From assembly GCA_944391895.1 (NCBI GenBank), contig CALXVF010000003.1, positions 1 to 21,324 of the forward strand: DNA of 21,324 bases, read 5' to 3'. This DNA comes from an uncultured Clostridia bacterium. GTDB lineage: Bacteria; Bacillota; Clostridia; TANB77; CAG-508. Every line of letters starts with the position of its first letter. Within the stretch, counting starts at the first letter, position 1. The translations under genes were made by a program, and so were the position numbers. The notes beneath the pieces are model-generated. The model did no database searches. It was not told the DNA's origin and saw nothing but the letters and a program-made list of their open reading frames with translations. This document shows, piece by piece, positions 7,428 to 13,276 of the stretch.

Positions 7428-9076
7428 TCTTGTTTTCTTGAAGAACTTAAAAAATTTATTTTCCCACTTTCTAAATCTATTTCTCTGCTCTCTTCCCATA
7501 TGTCTCTTGGTAATTCTTTTTTAGGTTGATACATCCATAAAATATGTTTTACAAATCTATTATTGGTGTCAGCTGTTCCAAGGATTTCTGACCTTTGAGC
7601 TAATTTTAATTTTTGCTCCTTACTTATTGGAAAAAGTAAATTAGTTGATATCCAATCATTTTCATTTTGAACAGAATCTATTTTTAAATCTTTTATTCCT
7701 CGATATACTGGCATTACAGTTCCTCCTGTAACATTTCTAACTAATTCTTTTAATTTATCTTTATGATAATGTAATAATATTGGTGCATTAAATCCTCTTA
7801 AATCCACGCCAATTAATGATTTAGAGCTTTTTCTATTATCTTCTTCTACATATCCTGCATTGAAGTAATTATCTGAGCTTAATAAATATGTTACCATATT
7901 TTCTATCATCATATCTTTTTGATCATATAAAAGTTGTGAGAAATTGTTTAATGTTAAAACTGAACTTAAAATAAAATCTAATTTCTTTTTTCCATATTCT
8001 TTTATTTCTTCTTCGCTAAATATTTCTTCTAATTTTACATCAACTTGAGCAAATCTTTCGTCATTTAATGTTACCACATCTTGCATATTGTCTTTTTTCT
8101 TTAATTTGTAATCAGTTAAGCAAGAGGTGATAGTTCTATATTCCGCTAAACCTGACCTTATAGCTAATGTTCCAAGTTCTTCTTTACCATTAAAAAACAT
8201 ATCCATTTGATCAGTCTTAGTTAAAACATAAACTGCCTCATTTAATCTTTCTACCTCTTTAGTTAATCTGTTAGTCCAAAACGCATTTAGAGCTAGCAAA
8301 TCTGAAACTGGCAGTCTATCTAAGTTTTGTTTATTAATAAGTTTTTTAAAGATTTCTTCCGGCTCGCTCACTCTAAATATTGAAGAAAGAGAAATTCTAT
8401 CTAATAATTTATTATATTGCTTTGTATACTCATCAAATCGCCCCATATCATGCAATAATTGTAATTTTACTACTAAACCTTCTACTAATCCATTTGTTAG
8501 TATTCCCTTATATCTTTTATGTAGTTTAGTTAAGAAATCTTTTTGCTCTCTAATAAATTTATTTTCATCATAAATTGAAAGATCCCCATTTTTTACTCTT
8601 TGCATTTCTGCATATACGTCCATTATTTCATTTTTTAACTTTAAATTTTTTGGATCTTTAGAGCTCTCTTCTTGCAGCCTTACTAATCTATATTTATAAT
8701 ATATATCAAAATATTCTCTTAAAATTGATTTTACATCATTCTCTTGATTACCATTAAAAAAATTTTCAGAATCATCACAATATATTTTTTCATGTATTGC
8801 TTTTAATAAAATTTCATCTGTTTTTTTTGGTTTTAATACTTTTTCTAATGCAAAAAATCTATAAAAATCCACATTATCTAGGTTTTGAGATTCGCTCAAT
8901 ACTTCTATAAAATTTCTATACAATGAGTTAATACATTGATTTGCTGTTAAACCCTTGTTACTTTCTTTTATCCTTGCTATATTTTTTCTTAATTGTTCCA
9001 GAGCTTGGTAAAAATGATTCATATCTTTTTCAGAAAGTCCCATCGCTCTTGTAAGTATTTTTCGTTTTATATTCAC
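7421..9076 (-). CDS. unrecognised 551-residue cytoplasmic protein
   Basis: I do not recognise this gene. The product is a 551-residue, lysine- and glutamate-rich, mostly helix-forming protein with no signal peptide and no membrane segment. I see no P-loop, HTH, metal-binding cysteine cluster or coiled-coil repeat. The N-terminal 440 residues look like continuous helical bundle sequence. The last 120 residues are more varied, with GVDLRGFNAPILLHYH, TGGTVMPVYRG (450-460) and WIST (475-478). Codon use and base composition match the neighbours, so it is not an obvious recent arrival. The start is a GTG with GAGAGG six bases upstream; an ATG at residue 12 lacks such a site. It lies downstream of a tRNA terminator with only 34 bases between, so it may rely on read-through or a weak promoter inside the terminator. 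It ends in a terminator shared with yqeG. Confidence 0.75.
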   Translation of the reverse strand: MNIKRKILTRAMGLSEKDMNHFYQALEQLRKNIARIKESNKGLTANQCINSLYRNFIEVLSESQNLDNVDFYRFFALEKVLKPKKTDEILLKAIHEKIYCDDSENFFNGNQENDVKSILREYFDIYYKYRLVRLQEESSKDPKNLKLKNEIMDVYAEMQRVKNGDLSIYDENKFIREQKDFLTKLHKRYKGILTNGLVEGLVVKLQLLHDMGRFDEYTKQYNKLLDRISLSSIFRVSEPEEIFKKLINKQNLDRLPVSDLLALNAFWTNRLTKEVERLNEAVYVLTKTDQMDMFFNGKEELGTLAIRSGLAEYRTITSCLTDYKLKKKDNMQDVVTLNDERFAQVDVKLEEIFSEEEIKEYGKKKLDFILSSVLTLNNFSQLLYDQKDMMIENMVTYLLSSDNYFNAGYVEEDNRKSSKSLIGVDLRGFNAPILLHYHKDKLKELVRNVTGGTVMPVYRGIKDLKIDSVQNENDWISTNLLFPISKEQKLKLAQRSEILGTADTNNRFVKHILWMYQPKKELPRDIWEESREIDLESGKINFLSSSRKQEK

Positions 9077-9105
9077 GTTTTTCCTCTCTCATATAAATTT
9101 TTAGG

Positions 9106-9142
9106 AAATAAAAACGCTATAAGTAAATTACTTAAGCGTTTT
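9106..9142 (-). terminator. terminator of the tRNA-Ser transcript
   Basis: On the minus strand AAAACGCT pairs with AGCGTTTT (9111-9118 with 9135-9142), with an inner AAGT/ACTT extension, followed by five T. It lies four bases after the CCA end of tRNA-Ser(GCT). Confidence 0.75.
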
Positions 9143-9145
9143 CAT

Positions 9146-9237
9146 TGGCGGAGATGAGAGGATTTGAACCTCCGCGGCCCTAAACGAACCCTAGCAGTTT
9201 AGCAAACTGCCCCCTTCAACCACTTGGGTACATCTCC
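9146..9237 (-). tRNA. tRNA-Ser(GCT)
   Basis: This is a 92-base class II tRNA. The acceptor arms GGAGATG (9231-9237) and CATCTCC (9150-9156) pair perfectly, with G discriminator and encoded CCA. The anticodon stem GCAGT/ACTGC encloses loop TTGCTAA, giving anticodon GCT for AGC/AGT serine codons. The long variable arm forms a five-pair stem with two wobble pairs, as expected for serine. The T arm contains the GGTTCAAAT loop. It is probably co-transcribed with the tRNA-Ser(TGA) gene 21 bases upstream. Confidence 0.95.
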
Positions 9238-9258
9238 ATAATTTTTTATATAAAAAAA

Positions 9259-9350
<92 letters not shown>

Positions 9351-9354
9351 ATTA

Positions 9355-9379
9355 TACTGTTACTATTTCTGTAACAGTA
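9355..9379. repeat. inverted repeat between promoter and tRNA-Ser genes
   Basis: A perfect 9-bp inverted repeat (TACTGTTAC at 9355-9363, GTAACAGTA at 9371-9379) has a 7-base centre and begins 4 bases from the -10 box. It has no T run, so it is not an ordinary terminator. It could be a 5' leader hairpin removed during tRNA processing, or an operator. Confidence 0.6.
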
Positions 9380-9382
9380 TTT

Positions 9383-9412
9383 ATAATACCACATTTTGGT
9401 CCAATATGTCAA
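9383..9412 (-). promoter_or_regulatory. promoter of the tRNA-Ser pair
   Basis: On the minus strand TTGACA (9407-9412) and TATTAT (9383-9388) are 18 bases apart. Transcription would start near 9376, about 26 bases before the first tRNA. Confidence 0.72.
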
Positions 9413-9438
9413 TAGAAATTTCCGAATTTCTCAACTTC

Positions 9439-9798
9439 CTATTTTGTTCCAAATATTCTATCTCCTGCATCTCCTAGACCAGGCACTATATATCCTTTAT
9501 CATTTAATTCTTTATCTATACAAGCTGTAAAAATATGAACTTCCGGATGTTCTTTTCGTAATCTTTCTATTCCTTCTGGTGCTGCTATTATGCACAAAAA
9601 CTTAATTTTTTTCACACCATCTTTTTTTAGCATATTAATTGTATCACTAGCAGAACCACCTGTTGCAAGCATTGGGTCTAATATTATAACTTCCTTATCC
9701 TTAATATTTTTAGGCATTTTATAATAATATTGAACCGGCTCTAAAGTTTCCTCATTCCTATATAAACCAATATGTCCAATTTTCGCATTAGGTATCAT
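9439..9798 (-). pseudogene. upp: upp remnant: C-terminal part of uracil phosphoribosyltransferase
   Basis: Intact Upp (about 209 residues) converts uracil and PRPP to UMP. Here only the last 119 residues remain, matching from residue 91 of B. subtilis Upp to its natural end. The PRPP-loop sequence DPMLATGGSA and the uracil-binding YIVPGLGDAGDR end are preserved. Homology continues five codons upstream of the ATG in the same frame (DGLLT before MIPNAK), showing that the reading frame was once longer and that sequence upstream was lost. That upstream sequence now belongs to a uraA fragment, which it overlaps by 11 bases in another frame. There is no ribosome-binding site at the ATG. The roughly 90 missing residues make the product very unlikely to be active. 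No clear terminator follows. An assembly error is the main alternative to real gene decay. Confidence 0.85.
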
Positions 9799-10231
9799 AG
9801 TTAATAACCCATCTTTTGCCTCTTACCATAATTATTGCTGTAACTAAAAAAGTAATTAAAGCAACAAATACAGTTCTTACGTCAAATTGTTCTCCGGTTC
9901 CTAATCCTATTTGTGAAATTGCGCTTGGAGCTAAGCTTAAACCTATTATCATAATCATTGGTCCTATAACGATAGGAGGTAATAATTTATTAATCCAATT
10001 CTTCCCTATAAAATGGATTTTTGTACATAAAATATAAATCAATGTACCAATTCCAGATGTAACTAATGCAACTGGTATTGTTAATACTATTTCACCGGCT
10101 GAAGTATTTACCATTATTGGTACTAATATTGTTGCTCCAAACATTGCAAAAACGTGCTGGAGGGCTAATATTATCCATTTCCCCTTTGTAGGTTTTTCAT
10201 TCACGTCTAACAGTAATTTCTTCTGTTCCAT
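9788..10231 (-). pseudogene. uraA: uraA remnant: uracil permease with two deletions
   Basis: UraA/PyrP are 14-segment membrane transporters of about 420-435 residues that import uracil. This frame encodes only 147 residues. The N-terminus is typical (LALQHVFAMFGATILVP, then ALVTSGIGTLIYILCTK). It then jumps to IGKNWINKLLPPIVIGP, skipping about 48 residues that in relatives include the signature GSSFAFI of the substrate-binding third segment. Homology stops again at MVRGK, where sequence passes into upp-like DNA out of frame, and the frame ends at TAA (9788-9790). The C-terminal half of the transporter is missing. The start at 10231 is set by AGGAGA six bases upstream; a longer in-frame start at 10261 would lie in the preceding hairpin. 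Two separate losses in one gene argue for decay, although misassembly cannot be excluded. Confidence 0.85.
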
Positions 10232-10246
10232 AACGTCTCTCCTTTC

Positions 10247-10279
10247 TAAAAAAAATATCAATTCTTAATGAATTGATAT
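10247..10279 (-). terminator. intrinsic terminator or attenuator upstream of uraA remnant
   Basis: ATATCAATTC (10255-10264) pairs perfectly with GAATTGATAT (10270-10279) around a 5-base loop. On the minus strand a run of eight T follows and then, within a few bases, the uraA ribosome-binding site. No promoter fits between the hairpin and uraA, so it either ends the parA-parB-DUF4446 transcript or attenuates uraA. No PyrR-box-like sequence was recognised. Confidence 0.75.
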
Positions 10280-10347
10280 CTAAAAAATAAATATTAAATT
10301 TAGGGAATAATAAAAAAACTGCCTTTTTAAAAAATTTATGTATTTTT

Positions 10348-10812
10348 CTATCTATTTTCCATTGCTTGATTTAGAGCTTCCTTCTCTTCATCAGATAAAT
10401 TGTATTTTGAAGTTCCTTTTGCTATTGGTTTTGAATAAACATTAGAACTATCTTGTCCATAAATTGAATTAATAATTACTCCATTATTTTCTTTATCTAA
10501 CAATGCAAGTGCAAAACTCAATTTATTATTCGTGTTTCCAAAAGCATCATATCGATAAAGTCCCACTTTTTTTATGCAATGAGATAATTCATTATTTATA
10601 TTATTACAAACTTCAATTATTTGATCATCTCTTTTATTTAGCTTTTCCACTTGCGAAACATAATCTTTAATCATTTCTGCAAAATTCTCGCCATTTCCGA
10701 GTTTTTTCATATTTAATTCATATTTTTTATATATTTTAATTGATATATATATGCTAATTATGGAAATTAGAAGAGAGAGAATAGAAAAGATTATTAAGTA
10801 AATATCTTCCAT
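10348..10812 (-). CDS. DUF4446 membrane-anchored protein downstream of parB
   Basis: This 154-residue protein has one N-terminal membrane segment (about residues 4-27, LIIFSILSLLISIISIYIS), a helical, probably coiled-coil stretch (about 30-80) and a C-terminal DUF4446 domain. The domain shows the characteristic KVGLYRYDAFGN, LSFALALLDKENNGVIINSI and YSKPI blocks. Genes of this family are regularly found next to parB in Clostridia, but no biochemical function is established, and I do not assign one. The ATG follows GGAGG by six bases. The gap to the parB stop is 12 bases, so it is the third gene of the parA operon. The hairpin at 10247-10279 is the first terminator after it. Confidence 0.85.
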   Translation of the reverse strand: MEDIYLIIFSILSLLISIISIYISIKIYKKYELNMKKLGNGENFAEMIKDYVSQVEKLNKRDDQIIEVCNNINNELSHCIKKVGLYRYDAFGNTNNKLSFALALLDKENNGVIINSIYGQDSSNVYSKPIAKGTSKYNLSDEEKEALNQAMENR

Positions 10813-10824
10813 GTCAAACCTCCA

Positions 10825-11688
10825 CTATTCATTACTTTTAATTAAATCTAATAATCTTTCTAATTCGTCATTTGATGAATATTGTATAACAATCCTTCCA
10901 CTATTAGCTTTTGCTGCTACTTTTACTTTTGTTCCAAAAAAGTGTTGAAAACTATCTTCTATATCTCTATATACTGCTTCATATCTTGCATTTTTCTTAG
11001 CTAAATTTCTTTTATTTTTTACAGTTCTTTCTATATCTCTAACACTTTGTCCTTGCTCTATTATTCTAAGTGCTGCTGCATATTGTTTTTCTGGGTTTTC
11101 AATAGCAAGTAAAGACCTACAATGACTTTCTGTTAATTGACCCTCAACTGCAAGTTCTATTACTCTTTTATCTAAATTTAGTATTCTAAGAGTATTAGTT
11201 ATATTCGATCTACTTACTCCTAATTTATCTGCCAAATCTTGTTGTCTTAAGTTATAATTGTCAATTAATTCTTTATATCCTAAAGCTTTTTCAATTGGAT
11301 TTAAGTTTTCTCTTTGAATATTTTCTATTAAAGAAATTTCTTTATTTCTTTGTTCATCTTCATTTCTAATAATACTTGGTATTTCTTCAAGACCTGCTAT
11401 TTTTGCAGCTCTCCATCTTCTTTCACCAGCTATTATTCTATAAAATCCATTTTTACTTTCAACTATAATTGGTTGTATAACACCATATGTTTTTATAGAT
11501 TGCGCTAATTCTTGCAATGATTCTTCATCAAATTTTTTTCTTGCTTGATTTACATTAGGCTCTATCTCAACTAATTTTATATTTTTTATTAATTCTTCTT
11601 TATTTTCTGCTTGTTTCATATCTTTTAGGACTGAACTTTCTGCAAATAAAGCATCTAATCCCTTTCCTAAACCTGAACTCTTTGCCAT
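10825..11688 (-). CDS. parB: chromosome-partitioning protein ParB (Spo0J)
   Basis: ParB binds parS sites near the origin, slides on DNA as a CTP-dependent clamp, and loads SMC condensin. The 287-residue length is normal. An N-terminal ParA-stimulating peptide is visible (GLGKGLDALFAE, 6-17). The CTP-binding/arginine-patch motif GERRWRAA is at 88-95, ENIQREN at 122-128 and a helix-turn-helix (RQQDLADKLGVSRSNITNTL) at about 148-167. The C-terminal 60 residues form the dimerisation region. It lies 18 bases after parA, with AGGA nine bases before its ATG, and is followed by DUF4446. I saw no parS-like 16-bp palindrome in this window, so the sites probably lie elsewhere near the origin. Confidence 0.96.
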   Translation of the reverse strand: MAKSSGLGKGLDALFAESSVLKDMKQAENKEELIKNIKLVEIEPNVNQARKKFDEESLQELAQSIKTYGVIQPIIVESKNGFYRIIAGERRWRAAKIAGLEEIPSIIRNEDEQRNKEISLIENIQRENLNPIEKALGYKELIDNYNLRQQDLADKLGVSRSNITNTLRILNLDKRVIELAVEGQLTESHCRSLLAIENPEKQYAAALRIIEQGQSVRDIERTVKNKRNLAKKNARYEAVYRDIEDSFQHFFGTKVKVAAKANSGRIVIQYSSNDELERLLDLIKSNE

Positions 11689-11706
11689 TTGTCATCATCC
11701 TTTCGT

Positions 11707-12468
11707 TTATTTATTCTTTTTTATAATTTCTTTAACTAATTTTTCGTAACTTCTTGCACCTTTTGACATAGGGTCATATAAAACGATTGGTAAACCATAG
11801 CTAGGAGCCTCACTTAATCTAACATTTCTTGGTATAACTGTTTCAAATACTCTATTTTCAAAATATTTATTTACTTCTTTTACTACTTGATTAGATAGAT
11901 TCGTTCTTGCATCATACATTGTAAGTACTGCTCCCTCAATCGTCAAATTACGATTATAGTATTTTCTTACAAGTTCAATAGTTTTTAAAAGCTCTCCTAC
12001 ACCTTCAAGAGCAAAATATTCACACTGTACAGGAATTAATACACTATCTGAAGCACTTAATGCATTAAGTGTAATCAATCCTAATGATGGAGGACAATCT
12101 ATAAAAATATAATCATAATAATCTTTTACTTTGTCTAATTTATCTTTAAATCTGTATTCTCTGCCTACTGCAGATACAAGCTCTACCTCTGCTCCAGCCA
12201 AACTCATGTTCGCAGGGCAAACATCTAGATTTTTAAGCTTTATTTTCTGTATAGTATTAGGAATTTCAACCTCATTAATCAAAACATCATATGTCGAAAA
12301 TTCGCTATCTTTTCCTAATCCTAATCCACTAGTAGCATTTCCTTGTGGGTCAGCATCTACTAGAAGTACTTTCTTATTTTTCTTAGCAAGCATAGCGCTT
12401 ACATTTATTGTGGTTGTAGTCTTTCCAACACCACCCTTTTGATTTGCAACTGAAATAATTTTTCCCAA
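11707..12468 (-). CDS. parA: chromosome-partitioning ATPase ParA (Soj)
   Basis: ParA/Soj is a deviant Walker ATPase that binds DNA nonspecifically, works with ParB in origin segregation and, in Bacillus, regulates DnaA. With the TTG start at 12468 it is 253 residues, the usual Soj length. The deviant Walker A KGGVGKTT is at 11-18, LLVDADPQGNATSGLG follows, and the Walker B-like FIDCPPSLGLITLNAL is mid-protein. The TTG is chosen because GGAGGG lies six bases upstream and the product begins with the family-typical GKIISVANQ. An ATG at 12555 would add 29 residues translated from a terminator and promoter, and the predicted transcript begins downstream of it. It is the first gene of parA-parB-DUF4446. 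The Noc gene found near this point in Bacillus is absent. Confidence 0.95.
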   Translation of the reverse strand: MGKIISVANQKGGVGKTTTTINVSAMLAKKNKKVLLVDADPQGNATSGLGLGKDSEFSTYDVLINEVEIPNTIQKIKLKNLDVCPANMSLAGAEVELVSAVGREYRFKDKLDKVKDYYDYIFIDCPPSLGLITLNALSASDSVLIPVQCEYFALEGVGELLKTIELVRKYYNRNLTIEGAVLTMYDARTNLSNQVVKEVNKYFENRVFETVIPRNVRLSEAPSYGLPIVLYDPMSKGARSYEKLVKEIIKKNK

Positions 12469-12492
12469 TTCTGTCCCTCCATTTCTCGTTAT

Positions 12493-12521
12493 ATGATATA
12501 AAAAAAAATGTAATATGTCAA
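12493..12521 (-). promoter_or_regulatory. parA operon promoter nested in a terminator hairpin
   Basis: On the minus strand TTGACA (12516-12521) and TATCAT (12493-12498) are 17 bases apart. The -35 lies in the loop of the rsmG terminator, and the spacer consists of the right arm and T run of that hairpin. Transcription would start near 12486, 18 bases before the parA TTG. Confidence 0.7.
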
Positions 12522-12539
12522 TAAATATATTACATTTTT
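12501..12539 (-). terminator. intrinsic terminator after rsmG
   Basis: AAAAATGTAATA (12504-12515) pairs perfectly with TATTACATTTTT (12528-12539) around a 12-base loop. On the minus strand the second arm runs into eight T. It lies 21 bases after the rsmG stop and separates that unit from parA. Confidence 0.75.
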
Positions 12540-12559
12540 CTATCATTTTTTTCATTTTT

Positions 12560-13273
12560 CTACTTTATCGGTTCTTTGCTTGGAGTCCCTGATTTTCTAG
12601 GATATTTACTGCTAGTTTCCTTGATTTTCTTGATAATTACTATGTTTCTTTCATTATCTGACTCTGGCAATTTAAAATTCTCTATTTTTATAATTTCTCC
12701 TCCTAATTCCTTTATTGCATTTTTTGCATTTTTTAGTTCTTCTTCTATATTAGGACCTTTCATACAAATAGATTTTCCACCTACTGAAACAAATGGTAAC
12801 ATATATTCTACTAATGTACTTAAGTTAGCAACCGCTCTTGAAACAGCGACATCATATTTTTCTCTATAAGTCTTATTTCTCGCTAATTCTTCTGCTCTAC
12901 TATGGATTGCCTTAACATTAGTTAATTTCAATTTATCTATTACATCATTTAAAAATACAATTCTTTTATTTAATGAATCCATAAGAGTAATTTCATTATT
13001 TTTATTCATTATAGCTAGTGGTATACCTGGAAATCCAGCTCCAGTCCCAATATCAATTATCTTTTCATTTTCTGACATGTACTTTTTAATTGTAAGAGAA
13101 TCTATAAAATGCTTCAAAATCATATCATCTTCATTAGTTATAGCTGTTAAGTTTATTTTTTCATTCCATTCTAAAAGCAATTCCATATATATTTTGAAAT
13201 TCTCTATTTCTGTTTCACTAATATTTATATCTATTAGTTTTAATTTTTCCTCAAGTTTTTTATTAAAATCCAT
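12560..13273 (-). CDS. rsmG: 16S rRNA (guanine-527-N7)-methyltransferase RsmG (GidB)
   Basis: RsmG methylates N7 of G527 in the 530 loop of 16S rRNA using S-adenosylmethionine; its loss gives low-level streptomycin resistance in several bacteria. The 237-residue protein has the expected WNEKINLTAI (36-45), HFIDSL (55-60) and SAM motif DIGTGAGFPGIPLA (74-87). SRAVANL appears mid-protein as in relatives. The ATG lies 3 bases after the mnmG stop, and its AGGAGA site overlaps the mnmG end, so the two genes are coupled. The last 20 or so residues (KETSSKYPRKSGTPSKEPIK) are the usual basic tail. The gene order mnmG-rsmG is widely conserved next to oriC. Confidence 0.95.
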   Translation of the reverse strand: MDFNKKLEEKLKLIDINISETEIENFKIYMELLLEWNEKINLTAITNEDDMILKHFIDSLTIKKYMSENEKIIDIGTGAGFPGIPLAIMNKNNEITLMDSLNKRIVFLNDVIDKLKLTNVKAIHSRAEELARNKTYREKYDVAVSRAVANLSTLVEYMLPFVSVGGKSICMKGPNIEEELKNAKNAIKELGGEIIKIENFKLPESDNERNIVIIKKIKETSSKYPRKSGTPSKEPIK

Positions 13274-13276
13274 AAA

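Noticed and set aside
7540..7710. Possible ADP-ribosyltransferase signature in the C-terminus of the 551-residue protein (YRG near residue 458 and WISTN near 475).
   Set aside because: The arginine and STS-like motifs are short, and no ExE glutamate pair follows at the expected place. The resemblance is too weak to name a function.
9414..9431. Small palindrome AGAAATT/AATTTCT as a terminator for the upp remnant.
   Set aside because: It is a 7-bp, nearly all A/T stem with no T run on the minus strand and overlaps the tRNA promoter region. Termination is unsupported.
9788..10231. A genuine mini-transporter or small membrane protein instead of a uraA fragment.
   Set aside because: The sequence matches separated blocks of UraA/PyrP with the connecting parts missing, and ends where upp sequence begins. 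Decay or misassembly explains it better.
10295..10340. A second terminator after DUF4446 around the minus-strand AAAAAGGCAG followed by seven T.
   Set aside because: The matching CTGCC arm is missing, leaving only a weak A/T stem. It does not fold like a functional terminator.
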